Shown here in pieces: positions 52,826 through 63,872 of a stretch of 64,000 bases of DNA. The notes below the pieces were generated by a model that saw only the letters and a list, made by a program, of their open reading frames with translations, was not told the origin of the DNA and did not search any database. Every line of letters starts with the position of its first letter. Within the stretch, counting starts at the first letter, position 1. Position numbers and translations under genes: made by a program. The DNA lies in NCBI RefSeq assembly GCF_022512515.1, contig NZ_JAKWBK010000001.1:4030001-4094000 (forward strand), in the 5' to 3' direction. This stretch comes from Paraniabella hibiscisoli. GTDB lineage: Bacteria; Bacteroidota; Bacteroidia; Chitinophagales; Chitinophagaceae.

Positions 52826-55666
52826 TTATTTAAATATGCCCTGTACTTTTTCAGCTTTAACAATGGTAGTAGGGTTGAATGCATTGCTATTAATATAGGA
52901 AGTAAGGCTGTAACGAAGTTGGATTGCTTCCGGGCGCTTGTCATTATCTGTTAAGAGGTCAATGCCTGTTATCAGTAATTTTCCTTTACCTACGCTGCAT
53001 TCAGCGATCAGGCCCAGCGGGCGCGCAGAAAACCAGTCATCAATTACTCTTACAATGGGTTGTAATCCTACCGAAAGTGAATCCAGAATAATTGCATTGG
53101 AATGACTCATGGCATCCCACCATTGCCAGTTGCTATGATACTCTGTAGGAAATTCCTTTAATGCGGGATGTTGGGGATTGCATAAAATACCGAGGGTGTG
53201 AGGAGCCTGACCGCCGGTCCATGATGTATTCCAGAATATGCTGGAGAATCCTACGGCTATATCACCACCGGCTTCTTTTTTAAGCTTCCTTTTTTAGGCG
53301 TAAGTAATACTTTGCCTCCATTTTTGAGTATTTCTAGGGCTTTTTCATTTAGGTGTTGTGTAATGAAAACATCAGAAGGGCCGGAAGGCAAAATTGCAGG
53401 ATACACAAAAAAGTCCCAGGAGTTTTCATAATGAGCAATATTAACCGTCAGCACAAGACGCGATGGCCGATCTATTTGTGACAACGATTGTTCGATAGTA
53501 CCTGAAACTAACCCGTTTCCCAAAGGAATATCGCTTTTCTTAAACTGACCTTTAAATAGAATCCTTCCGCTTTCATCCCGGATGTTCCATTGAGGAGTGA
53601 CATTTTTTAAGATGCCCGCACCAAACTGTGCCACCTCTACCGCAACTTTAAGCGTTTCGTTATTTTGAAATACCATTTTGGGGAATCGTGCCAGCGGTAC
53701 TACAGCATTACTAAACCTGCTGTATTCTTTGCCGGTAACATATCCCTTTTCTTCCCAAAAAGGGTTAAGCACTCCCACCAGCGCAGTGCCCTGTCCGGGA
53801 AAATCGTGTAAATCCAACAGCTGAAAACCTCCAAAATCTTTAGTGCGTAGTGCTGCCTCAATATCGGCTTTATAGCAAAGTGTTTGAAGTTTACCGAGGC
53901 GAGTAAAAAGCTGTCTGCCAGGTGAAGCATACCGCTCTCTTTCAAACGGTCGCGGAAAATTTCAAAGTTTTTGGCTTTTAAAATACCGGTATATTTTTTT
54001 ATCTCCTTGAGATCAGGATAAACGCACCACTGGCCAATTTCATGGCTCACTGTGGGGTGTTCCCATTTGGAGATGATATCTGTAAAATCGTAATCGCTGC
54101 GTGGCGGTTGTGCATTGATAATACTGGTAAGTCCTGCTCCCCATCCCTGTATTCTCGGCGCGATATCATTATTAAAATCGCTTTCCTCCATTAATGGCCA
54201 TCCGGCGGCGGTAGTGTATAAACGGCGGGTATCTTTCTGCTGCCAATACTTTACAAAGTCAACAAGGTATTCTTTGTAACGTGGGGTATGTGCCGGTTCG
54301 TTACCATAGGTCAGCATGGTAAATGATGGGTGGTTTCCATACATTTTGATCATGCGATTACTTTCATCGTACAACCATTTGTCAATGGGTTTCCCGTCGC
54401 CAACACCAGAACCGGTATTCGCCCAGGAAGACACTTCAACCTGCAGGTAAAAACCTAATTGATCGGCAGCTGTGAAAGCGGCTTCGGGCGGGCACCAGGA
54501 GTGAAAGCGGATATGGTTCAATCCGAAAGAACGGATCGTCTTTAAGATACGTAGCCATTCTTTCACATCTGTTGCAGGATAGCCTGTTTTAGGGAAGATG
54601 GCACATTCCAGTGTGCCTCTTAGTAGCACGGGCCTGCCATTGATCGTAAACTGCCTGCCGCGGGTTTTAAAATCACGCATACCAAATGTTGATATTTTTT
54701 CATCAACACCGGAAGCCGTTCGCAGCGACACTTTCAGTCGGTACAAGTTAGGTGAAAACTCATCCCATAAAAGCGGGTTCTGGCCCATTCCGTAGGTAAA
54801 AGTAGTAATAGTCGTATCCTTGTTAAATGTAATTTTCTTTAACCAGGGTTTTAATTGAACCGTGCCGGGACCGCTTACCGATGTTTCCATTTGCCCGGTT
54901 GTTATATTGGATGCATGATTCACTGTAGAAACCTTTACCGTTATTCCCTTTGCTTGCAGGTTGGGATATACCTGCACATCGTCAATAAAAATTTTAGGTT
55001 TTGCAATCAACTCAAGCCGGCCAATCATACCGTTCCAGTTAGTTTGTGTATGATCTGTGAGGCTGTGTGAGTTGGGACCCACATTAAGTTCTTTTATGCG
55101 GTTATCAACCCGTATCGTGAGCTGATGGATTCCGGGGTAAGCTTTTGCGAAATGGAAAAAATTTGTGGGGTTCCCATGCTATTCTTCATACCTATTTCAA
55201 CCTCATCAATCCAAACGGTGGTTTCCCAATGAGTTCTTTCCAAAAAGAGCTGTACTTCTTCTCCCGACCAGGAAGCAGGGATGGAAATTGTTTTTTGGTA
55301 CCAGGCAGCCCCCTTATAGTATTTAACAGGCTGAAGCCAAAAGGGAATCTTTATATTGCCGGGTTCACGATACTTCGCATAGGCTGGTTTTGTAAACCAT
55401 GATTGATCTACTATTTGGCCGGTCCAGGGCGTACGGATGTTGATGTCATTGCCTTTAAAGTTAGTGGTCATGGAGCCGGGCAAGGTTACCTGGTCTGGCA
55501 ATTTTTTGGTAAACCATTTATCGGAAACACCCATATCCAATGAATCAATTTGAAAACGCCAGTTACCGGAAAGGTTGAGCGTAAGATCAGCGTCGTTTTG
55601 CCCAAATGTACTGATCGCCTTTACAAGGCAAAGAAGAAGAAGTCCGTAATACCGGTTAAAATTCAT
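52826..55666 (-). CDS. GH2-superfamily hydrolase, tandem copy A (three frameshifts)
   Basis: Secreted GH2-type enzyme of about 948 residues and paralogue of the next gene. Signal peptide MNFNRYYGLLLLCLVKAIST; jelly-roll domain LTLNLSGNWRFQIDSLD and YYKGAAWYQKTISIPASW. The barrel has LLRGTLECAIFPKTGYP and RFHSWCPPEAAFTAADQLG. The probable acid/base Glu is in LTYGNEPAH and the probable nucleophile in TVSHEIGQWCVYP. Frame repairs, one base each: G4 55134-55137 (TPGIHQLTIRV), the CC pair near 53894 (ASGKLQTLCYKADIEAAL) and T6 53276-53281 (KKEAGGDIAVGFSSIFWN). The middle repair brings the sequence into line with the equivalent ASGKLAASLYKEEIERAL of the paralogue, which supports the reading. Confidence 0.78.
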
Positions 55667-56384
55667 TTTATGTTTTTATTTTATTGAGGTTTGTTCATTG
55701 GGTACGAAATGTTTTGAATGCCTTTGACACGCTTTATCACAATAATCTACAATTTTCAGTTTATATTTTTCAAAAGTACTAAAGGGGTATAAAGATAAAA
55801 ATGGAGGTTACTTTGAATCCGATGGATAATTTCATGGATCTCCTTGCCCGATTCTCATAACAGCATTTTATAAATTTACTTTTACCGGACTAAGCTGAGA
55901 TGCTTTGAATTGCTTTGTCTATTCATCACCGTTAGCGGTACCCGATATGCGTATTAATAATGATAACAGTTAGGGCGATTGTAAGTGCATCTCCAAAATA
56001 AATGACAATCTTTAATATGAGGTTCGAAAAATTCATAGGTTTGATACATGACCATTTCTTTGCTGTACGCAGCAGCTGTGCACTGGTAAAAAACACGTAA
56101 AACGAATGTCCTGGTCGTATCTCTAACTTAAAAGAATGCCAGGGGTAAAATGCTAATCGCAATCGCTTTAAGATTTTAGTTAAATGTGCTTCGATAAAAG
56201 GTTGTAGCAATACGTTTATAACAAGCTGAAGCAAAACGAAGAACTAGAGGACGATACAGATGATAACCGGAACAATGAGTATTGGGGCAACTTAAAAATC
56301 ATAGTAAAGTCTATATTTTTAATTATCCAATCCATTTTATTGACGGCGTTTTTAATCACCTTCGCATACAATTGCTGTTTTAAT
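55667..56384. other. 718-base divergent region between GH2 and MFS genes
   Basis: A/T-rich and mostly non-coding. A -7-like box for the GH2 gene lies at 55771-55778. From 56208 to the MFS start the plus strand is open in frame with the transporter and reads like a charged, then hydrophobic, peptide (KLKQNEELEDDTDDNRNNE then IIVKSIFLIIQSILLTAFL). No start codon is present there. A minus-strand reading at 55932-56234 shows no features and is probably chance. Confidence 0.4.
55771..55778 (-). promoter_or_regulatory. candidate -7 box (TACTTTTG) before tandem GH2 copy A
   Basis: The minus strand reads TACTTTTG, an exact TAnnTTTG match, 105 bases before the ATG at 55666. The surrounding TTTTTCAAAAGTACT resembles the palindromic region at 5012-5026. 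No clear -33 TTTG box. Confidence 0.35.
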
Positions 56385-57722
56385 ATGATAGATAAACAAG
56401 ATTCTTTCAACGCCGCCTACATTACGGGCATTTCCTTTATTGCTGCATTAGGCGGCTATTTATTCGGATTCGATTTTGCCGTAATTGCCGGCGCCCTTCC
56501 TTTCCTGAAAGAGCAGTTTCATTTTACAGATGTGCAGGAAGGATTTGCGACAGCCACCCTTGCATTGGGATGCATACTGGGTTGCCTGGTTGCCGGTTCT
56601 ATATCAGGCAGGTTTGGCCGTAAAAAGCGCTAATGCTGGCAGCGGGTATTTTTCTGGTGTCTTCGCTGGCAATGGCCTGGGCCTACAGTAGTACCACATT
56701 TATCATCGCACGTTTTTTGCAGGTATCGGCGTTGGTATGGCTTCCGTGCTCTCGCCCATGTATATCGCTGAAACAGCTCCTTCGCAAATGCGGGGCCGCA
56801 TGGTGGCTATCAACCAGCTCACCATTGTAATTGGAATACTGGTTACTAATCTGGTAAACTATTCTTTGAGGAATGAAGGTGATGATGCGTGGCGATGGAT
56901 GATGGGTTTGGGGGCAGTACCATCTGCGCTATTTTTAATAGGCGTTATTTTTTTGCCGGAAAGTCCTCATTGGCTGGTTAAAGCCGGCGCTGATGAAAAA
57001 GCAACGGAAAATTTGCAGAGGATCGGGGGGCTGGATATGCCGCGGATAGCCTTGCAGCCATCAAAAGATCTTTGCAGGGGGAGAGCACAAAAACAAACTA
57101 CAAAGACATTTTTAGCAAAGCGGTGTGGCCTTCTGTGATGATCGGAATGGGGTTGGCGGTATTTCAGCAGTTTTGTGGCATAAACGTGGTCTTTAATTAT
57201 ACTACAGCTATTTTCGAGAGTGTTGGTTTTAATAAAGAGGACCAGTTGATGCAAACAGTTTTTATTGGTGCTGTTAACCTCGTCTGTACGCTGGTAGCTA
57301 TATGGCAGGTAGATAAGCTGGGTCGCAAACCACTCATGCTCTTCGGCGCAGTAGGGTTAAGTATTTTGTATATTATCAGCGCTATACTGTTACAACAAAA
57401 ATCGGCTGCAGCCTCATGGACATTGCTGGCGGCCATTGGCGTTTACGCGATGACTTTAGCCCCGGTAACCTGGGTGCTTATTTCAGAAATTTTCCCCAAT
57501 AAAGTGCGCGGAGCAGCCACGTCAATAGCTGTAATAGCGCTTTGGCTGTCCTATGCTGTGCTAACCTTTACATTTCCAATTTTAGCAAAGAGGTTAGGCG
57601 CATATACTCCTTTCTATATATATGCCTGCATTTGTATAGCTGGCTTTTTCTTCGTTAAATGGAAGGTGAAAGAGACCAAAGGCAAGTCCCTTGAAGATAT
57701 GGAAGCGGTATTCGGGCACTGA
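56385..57722 (+). CDS. MFS sugar porter (XylE/GLUT-type) (three frameshifts)
   Basis: Inner-membrane monosaccharide:proton symporter or facilitator, about 446 residues and 12 helices. Sugar-porter signatures are present: GGYLFGFDFAVIAGALPF in helix 1, GRFGRKKA after helix 2, PESPHWLVKAGADEKA, QQFCGINVVFNYTTAI in helix 7, DKLGRKPLML, and the C-terminal VKETKGKSLEDME. The ATG at 56385 is chosen because MIDKQDSFNAAYITGIS fits the family start. Frame repairs, one base each: A5 56622-56626, T6 56713-56718 (RFFAGIGVGMAS) and a T near 57039 (LDYAADSLAAIKRSL). It is followed 43 bases later by the DUF5107/TPR gene, probably in one transcript. It is a third route for sugar entry besides the two SSS carriers. 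Confidence 0.88.
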
Positions 57723-57765
57723 TACAACAATAATAACAATCGATCTTAAAAGTAAAACATTCAGA

Positions 57766-60700
57766 TATGGTAACTGCCTGGCAGGAAAAAGTAATAATAC
57801 CCACCTACAAGACCGGACAACCGGATAAAAACCCAATGTTTAAAACCGGGTATATCAGGGCAGTAGCGGAGTAGTGTACCCACATGCCGTAATTGATAAA
57901 GTGTTTGATGAAAAAGAAGACCGGGAGTGGATAGGGCTGTTTCTGGAAAACGAATATCTTAAGATTATGATATTGCCGGAACTGGGAGGACGCATACAAA
58001 TGGCTTATGATAAAACGAATGACTATCATTTTGTATATTATAACCGTGTTATTAAACCTGCACTGGTGGGACTCGCCGGCCCGTGGATCAGTGGCGGTAT
58101 AGAATTTAACTGGCCTCAACACCACCGTCCTTCTACTTTTGAAGCCACCGATTTTTCAATAGCAGAGAATAAGGATGGAAGTAAAACAATTTGGGTTAAC
58201 GAATACGAAAAAATGTTCGGCACCAAGTGCGCACTGGGCTTTACATTATACCCTGGCGTTGCTTATATCGAACTACATGCTCAGTTATACAACCGAACCC
58301 CGTTTCCCCAAACATTTTTATGGTGGGCCAACCCGGCAGTTGCAGTAGACGAACATTATCAAAGTGTTTTTCCGCCCGATGTTCATGCTGTTTTCGATCA
58401 TGGTAAGAGAGATGTAAGCTCTTTTCCGATAGCTACCGGTACCTATTATAAAGTAGATTATTCACCCGGAACCGATATCTCACGTTATACAAATATTCCG
58501 GTGCCTACTTCCTATATGGCGGTCAACAGCGCGTTTAATTTTGTTGGTGGATATCATCATCAGCGAAAAGCGGGCCTGATGCATATTGCCAATCATCATA
58601 TCAGCCCTGGGAAAAAACAATGGACCTGGGGATGCGGCGACTTTGGAAAAGCCTGGGACCGGCAGCTTACTGATGAAGACGGGCCTTACTTTGAACTGAT
58701 GTGTGGTATGTATACTGATAATCAACCGGACTTTGGATGGATAATGCCTAACGAAGCGCGTGACTTTAAGCAGTATTTTATGCCTTATAAAAATATTGGT
58801 TATGTAAAGAATGCATCCATTTCTGCTATGATCAACGTCGAAGGTGTAGCTGATAATGAAATACAGGTTAGTGTTTATGTAACCCGTGCGCAAACAGTAC
58901 AGATTGTACTGAAACATAAGGGGGCTGAGGTATTGAAGGATGTTGTGGCATTATCCCCGCTTACCACCTACTCCCGAACGCTTACAAATGAGGAGAAGAT
59001 CGAACTGAATCATCTCTATGCTGCTGTATTAGACGAACAGGGGACATTATTAATAGACTATAAACCTGTAACACGCCAGGGAGAACCCATTCCGGATCCT
59101 GCTAAGCCTGTTGATGATCCAGCGGAGATTGCGTCTAATGAGGAACTTTTCCTGGCCGGATTACATCTGGAGCAATACCGTCATGCTACTTATGCTCCGT
59201 TAGACTATTATCAAGAGGCGCTGCGCAGAGACCCTTCCGATATCAGGTGCAACAATGCCGTGGGCCTGTGGTATTTACGCAGGGGACAATTTGAAGTAGC
59301 AGCACCCTACTTTAAAATTGCTGTAGAGAAACTGGTTAAGCACAATCCCAATCCTCATGACGGGGAACCTTTATTTAACCTGGGCCTGTGTTTAAAATAC
59401 CAGGAGCAATATGATGAGGCTTTCTCCTACCTATATAAAAGCACCTGGAATGCCGCCATGCAGGATAAAGCTTATTTATACCTGGCTTATATTTCGGCTA
59501 TAAGGTGTGATTGGAAGCAGACCCTGGAACTATCTGAACAATCCATACTTAAGAACTATAATGGCTTGAGGGCAAGACATCTCAAAGCTATAGCACTTCG
59601 TAAACTGAATCGTATCGCCGATGCGATCAGTTATTGCTATTCGACGCTTGAAATAGATAGCTTCGACTTTGCAAGCCGGTTTGAACTTGCCCAATGCTAT
59701 AAGATTCTGGGTGATAACCTGGACATGAACAAAGCTATTCAGCAATTACAACAGCTGATGCAGGGCCGTCATTATACATTTATTGAAATGGCATTGCAGT
59801 ATGCAGAAGCGGGCTTATACCAGGAGGCCCAGGACCTGTTGGCAATAAATCCTGGCACAGCTACAGAGCCGCTATCACTGTATTACCAGGCCTATTGGAG
59901 TAGTAAGCTCGGCCATCATGATAAAGCTGTAGAATGGTTTCATAAAGCATATAAGCAAAGCCCGGACTGCGTATTCCCTAACCGTATTGAAGATATAAAG
60001 GTGCTGCAACACGCAGTAACGCTTCATCCTTCAGATCATAAAGCTTTATACTATTTAGGAAATTATTTTTATGCTAAACGGCTTTATGAACAGGCTATCG
60101 AATGCTGGGAGCAGTCAGTAGCTCAAAACAATACTCACGCTACGGCACTGCGTAACTTAGGCATCGCTTATTATAATAAAGCGGATCAAAAATCTAAAGC
60201 GCTGCAAATGTTCGAAAAAGCCTTTGCTGCGGATCGTTCTGATTCCCGGGTATTGTTTGAACTGGACCAGTTGTACAAGCGTTTTAACAGGTCGCCCCAG
60301 GAGCGCTTGTCTATCCTATCTCAATATTTTCCTCTTGTCCAGGATAGGGATGATTTATATATTGAGTATGTTAGCCTGCATAGCGTGACTGGCCAATTTG
60401 AAAAAGCAAAGGAGCTGTTAGCTGCCAGAAATTTTCATCCCTGGGAGGGAGGGGAAGGTAAAACATCCGGCCAGCATGTTTTAATTCATGTAGAGCTCGC
60501 CAAGAACGCCTTAAGTAAAAATGACCTGGAGTTAGGGAAGCATTGTTACAATCAGCGCAAACTTATCCTTCCAACCTGGGAGAGGGTAAAATATATGGAG
60601 CTCAGGAGAATGATATTTCGTACTGGCTGGGCTGTTTATACCAACAAAAAGGCGATGAAAATGCGGCTGAAAAATATTGGCGGGCAGCATCAATAGGTTT

Positions 60701-61082
60701 GAGTGAGCCCGTGGCCGCAATATTTTATAACGATCAGCAACCTGATAAGATATTCTACCAGGGTTTGGCTTTACAACAATTGGGAGAGGCTAACGAGGCC
60801 AGTCAGCGTTTTGAAAACCTGATTTCATACGGAAGGGCACATATAAATGATAAGGTTAAAATGGATTTTTTTGCAGTATCCTTACCCGATTTAATGATTT
60901 TTGATGATGATCTGAATTTGCGGAATATCTTACATTGTTATTATCTTATGGCGCTTGGCTATTTAGGCCTCAAAGATTATGAGTTAGCCACGCTTTATTT
61001 CGATAAAGTACTGGAGTTGGATAAAACACATAGCGGAGCTATTTTGCATAGCGAATATGCAAGACAAGCCGTGCTGCTATAG
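57766..61082 (+). CDS. DUF5107 protein with long TPR array (two frameshifts)
   Basis: Large protein of about 1,105 residues without signal peptide. The N-terminal 380 residues form a DUF5107, galactose-mutarotase-like domain (LPELGGRIQMAYDK, GIEFNWPQHHRPSTF, WWANPAVAVDEHYQSVFPPD, GCGDFGKAWDRQLTDEDGP). From about residue 440 it is a chain of tetratricopeptide repeats (for example YYQEALRRDPSDIRCNNAVG, ALRNLGIAYYNKADQKSK). Frame repairs: one base near 57855 (QGSSGVVYPHAVIDK), where the frame otherwise meets a stop at 57871, and one in G3 60535-60537 (LELGEALLQSAQTYPSNLG). DUF5107 proteins recur beside sugar transporters in Bacteroidota and Actinobacteria. The biochemical role is not established. 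It may bind or isomerise a sugar imported by the MFS porter. Confidence 0.8.
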
Positions 61083-61354
61083 TGCATATTGTTGAGCAGG
61101 AAGAATTGAATTACAACCTAACCTGTATGGTCAATTCGCGGCTTACAAAAGCAGAAAGCTGGCGGCTAGCTCCATCGTATCTGAAATATCAAATGACGGT
61201 TATTGGTGTCAACTTGAAAGAAGATGGAAACCCTGGCTTGGAAAAGCCGGGGGCCATCTTACGTTTTAAACCAAACTGTTCATTATTACTAATATCAAAC
61301 CCAGATTTGTTATAGTATAGAATGTATTGTTGATCTTATCGAAACAAGCACATT
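61083..61354. other. Convergent gap with a hairpin, no gene supported
   Basis: This 272-base stretch separates two converging genes. A plus-strand reading at 61082-61315 overlaps the previous stop and shows no protein features, so it is left out. The stretch contains the hairpin at 61231-61252. Confidence 0.4.
61231..61252. terminator. candidate bidirectional terminator hairpin
   Basis: CCCTGGCTT-GGAA-AAGCCGGGG can form a 9-bp stem (one G-T pair) with a 4-base loop, between the stops of the DUF5107/TPR gene and the secreted protein gene. Short T-rich tracts follow on both strands, so it could end both transcripts. Confidence 0.45.
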
Positions 61355-63872
61355 TTATTTTTGATGAACCTGTATCACTTTCGAATAGTTAATGTCTCCA
61401 TTAATATCTACCTGTTTGATCCTGAAAAAGAGTTGTGAATGACTGTCCGACAGCAGATCTTTAGTGTTTTTATTACAACTCACGGCGAATATTCCCATAC
61501 CCATCCACAACATAGACAAGTGTAGCCATTTGTTGCGCCGCATACCTAACAGTAACAGCAAGCCCAACGTAAACAATGTAACACCCCACATCATCGTTCC
61601 ATTAAAAGTTTTGGAAAAATTATAACTTAAAGCCTGATCACTATTGCCGCCTGGCGCCAGGGTTTTTACTTCACCGATCTGTAGGAAATGGATCCCGTCC
61701 TTCGAGGCCTCTATTTCATAGTGACTGCAATTTTTCTCTGTTAAGGTTTGCCAGTTAATAACCAGTTGTTCATCGGTAAGTGTAGCCGTAATGATGCCAA
61801 ACACTACCGGCAAGGCAGTAGAGAAATTAAGATTAAAGGCGGCAGGTGACGGGTCTTTTACACCGGCCAAATCTACCGACGAGAAGTAAAATCGGGTAGA
61901 GCTGGTTCCACCCGGTACAGCTGTAGCTTTAATACTCAGCTTCGCAGGATCGTAACCGGGTATTCTGAAGCCGGGTGTAGTAATTGTAATACCATCATAT
62001 ATTAACTCAAAGCCATTGGTAGGAAGGCTATCAATAATAATGGTTTTACCCGCCCAGCTTCCCTGTGCCGGCTGATCCTGCGGATCGCTGCCTCTTAATG
62101 GTGTATCCTCCAAAGAATAAGTTGTGCCATTTTGAGGCGCACCTGTTATGGATTTAGCACCAGCAATACTTTCAGGAGCCTGTTCAATTCCAAAGTTTAC
62201 ACCGGTGAGATTAACGGAACCGACCGTAACGGGCGTTTCACCATTAGTAATATTGCCGTCATCAGGTGCTGTGGAATTGCCAATAGAAGTGTTTAAATGA
62301 GCAAAACCATCCGGCAGCATAGTGGCTGGTTTGGGATTACCCGCTACACCCTGAACCTGGGTTAACTGTATCGTGTAGTTGCCTGGATTTAAACTGGGAA
62401 CAGTATAGGTTCCGGTGCCAGGATTAACAGTAACACTGGCTACCACATTACCTGTTGCAGGATCAATCACATTAACATATATCGGCACCGATGTAGTGGG
62501 TACAGATCCATCTGGCGTAGTACCCCCATTCATGTCGTTGAAAACAGTACCGGTTATGGTGAAACATCCCGGGGTTGTGGTAGCGTCATTGGCGGCGGGA
62601 GTTGCCGGGTTATTGGTAGGCAGCTCATCATTAGGAAGGTTTAATATCTGAACGCCATTATACTTGATAAAACCCTGCCCAATATAAGGAGCAGTACCCG
62701 TTGCACCGCTATAGGTTAATACAAGGGTAGCAGCTTCATCTTTATACAATACACCGCTTCCCGTTGCTGCCTGTGTACGGGTGCCGGTTGGATCCTGCGA
62801 TTTGATCAGTAGCCCGCTTCCGGTTCCCAACCGGATAGAATCGATTTGGAACGTATTCAGCGCAATTCCATTTAATGTAGCACTGCTAAGTGTTAAGCCC
62901 GAAGGATTGGGATTTCGGTAATGAGCATTAATGGCATGAAAGTCACCGGTATTGCTCACCGTTACGGTAAATGAAACAGTACCCCGGCACAGTTTCTCGT
63001 GGCAGTATTGATAGCAGTGATACTGGGTGCCGGCGCAGCGCAGGATGCAAAGTCAGAAGAGCTGTAATTGTTGGTTGAAGAAATATCGGTAGAGGCACCG
63101 GTATTGGTGCTTACTTTAAAAGAGCCACTGGTACTACCTACGATATAATTACCACTTGATAAAAAAGCTACTGACGAGGGACTGCTGGATAGGGGTGCAA
63201 ATGATTGCCCTGCAAGCGATAAGCCATTGTAGTTGCCGTTGGCATCATACTGGGCCGGAAAAATGGCTAATATATTAGCATTGTTAAAGGCGCCTGTTAA
63301 ATTACCCAAACCATCAAAAGCAATATCGCCTCCGCTAAATCCTCCGGGTGAAGCTACTCCGGGAACCGTCAAGGTTCCAAGACTTACAGCTGCTACAGCA
63401 GGCGTATTGGGATTAAAACGATATAATGTATTCGTGCTGCTATTATGAAAATAAATATTTCGGTCAACAGGATTGTAGGCAGCTTTATTAAAATTGGATG
63501 CGGTAGTTACACCGCTGAACGTAGCGTTAGTTGTACCATAAGTATTACCGGAAATATTATACGAAAATATTTTTGGAACCGGATCAGTGGCATTTCCGCG
63601 GTTGGCAAACCATAAGATATTGGTTGTAAGATCAAGTGCTGCAGCACTTGTTCCCGCCTGGCCACCCGCGGCAGCCATGGTTGCAGCAGCACCTCCACCA
63701 AAAATGTTAGTCACAATGGTTGTGCCCACATCTGTTGTGGTATCAAGCCTTACCAGCGTTTGCTGATTGGCACTGGATATAGCGTATACAACACCTGTAG
63801 TACACTGCGCATTAACTACTTTGCCGGGATTCATAAAAAGCCCAACAATGACACCAATAAAAGTTTCTTCAT
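61355..63872 (-). CDS. Large secreted protein: propeller-like repeats, SdrD-B-like domain, C-terminal domain split by a membrane hairpin (two frameshifts)
   Basis: About 839 residues. The start ATG at 63872 with one base added to A5 63835-63839 gives the signal peptide MKKLLLVSLLGFFMNPGKVV ending in NAQ. Residues 25-290 are rich in Gly, Ser and Asn and read like beta-propeller blades (VYAISSANQQTLVRLD, GGDIAFDGLGNLTGAF). One base in C4 62983-62986 then restores CAGGTVSFTVTVSNTGDF. An SdrD-B-like domain follows (ITGTVFNDMNGGTTPDG, VPSLNPGNYTIQLTQV). The C-terminal domain starts TEKNCSHYEIEASKDG and ends RIKQVDINGDINYSKVIQV, typical of secreted Bacteroidota proteins. It is interrupted by two hydrophobic helices and a lipobox-like FAVSCNKN. 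Function unknown; surface adhesion or carbohydrate contact is possible. Confidence 0.72.

Noticed and set aside
55932..56234. Minus-strand reading of about 100 codons upstream of the MFS gene
   Set aside because: No recognisable motif, and it overlaps a better coding-like plus-strand stretch.
61082..61315. Plus-strand reading of about 77 codons after the DUF5107/TPR gene
   Set aside because: It overlaps the previous stop, starts at GTG, contains the hairpin region and shows no domain or signal features.
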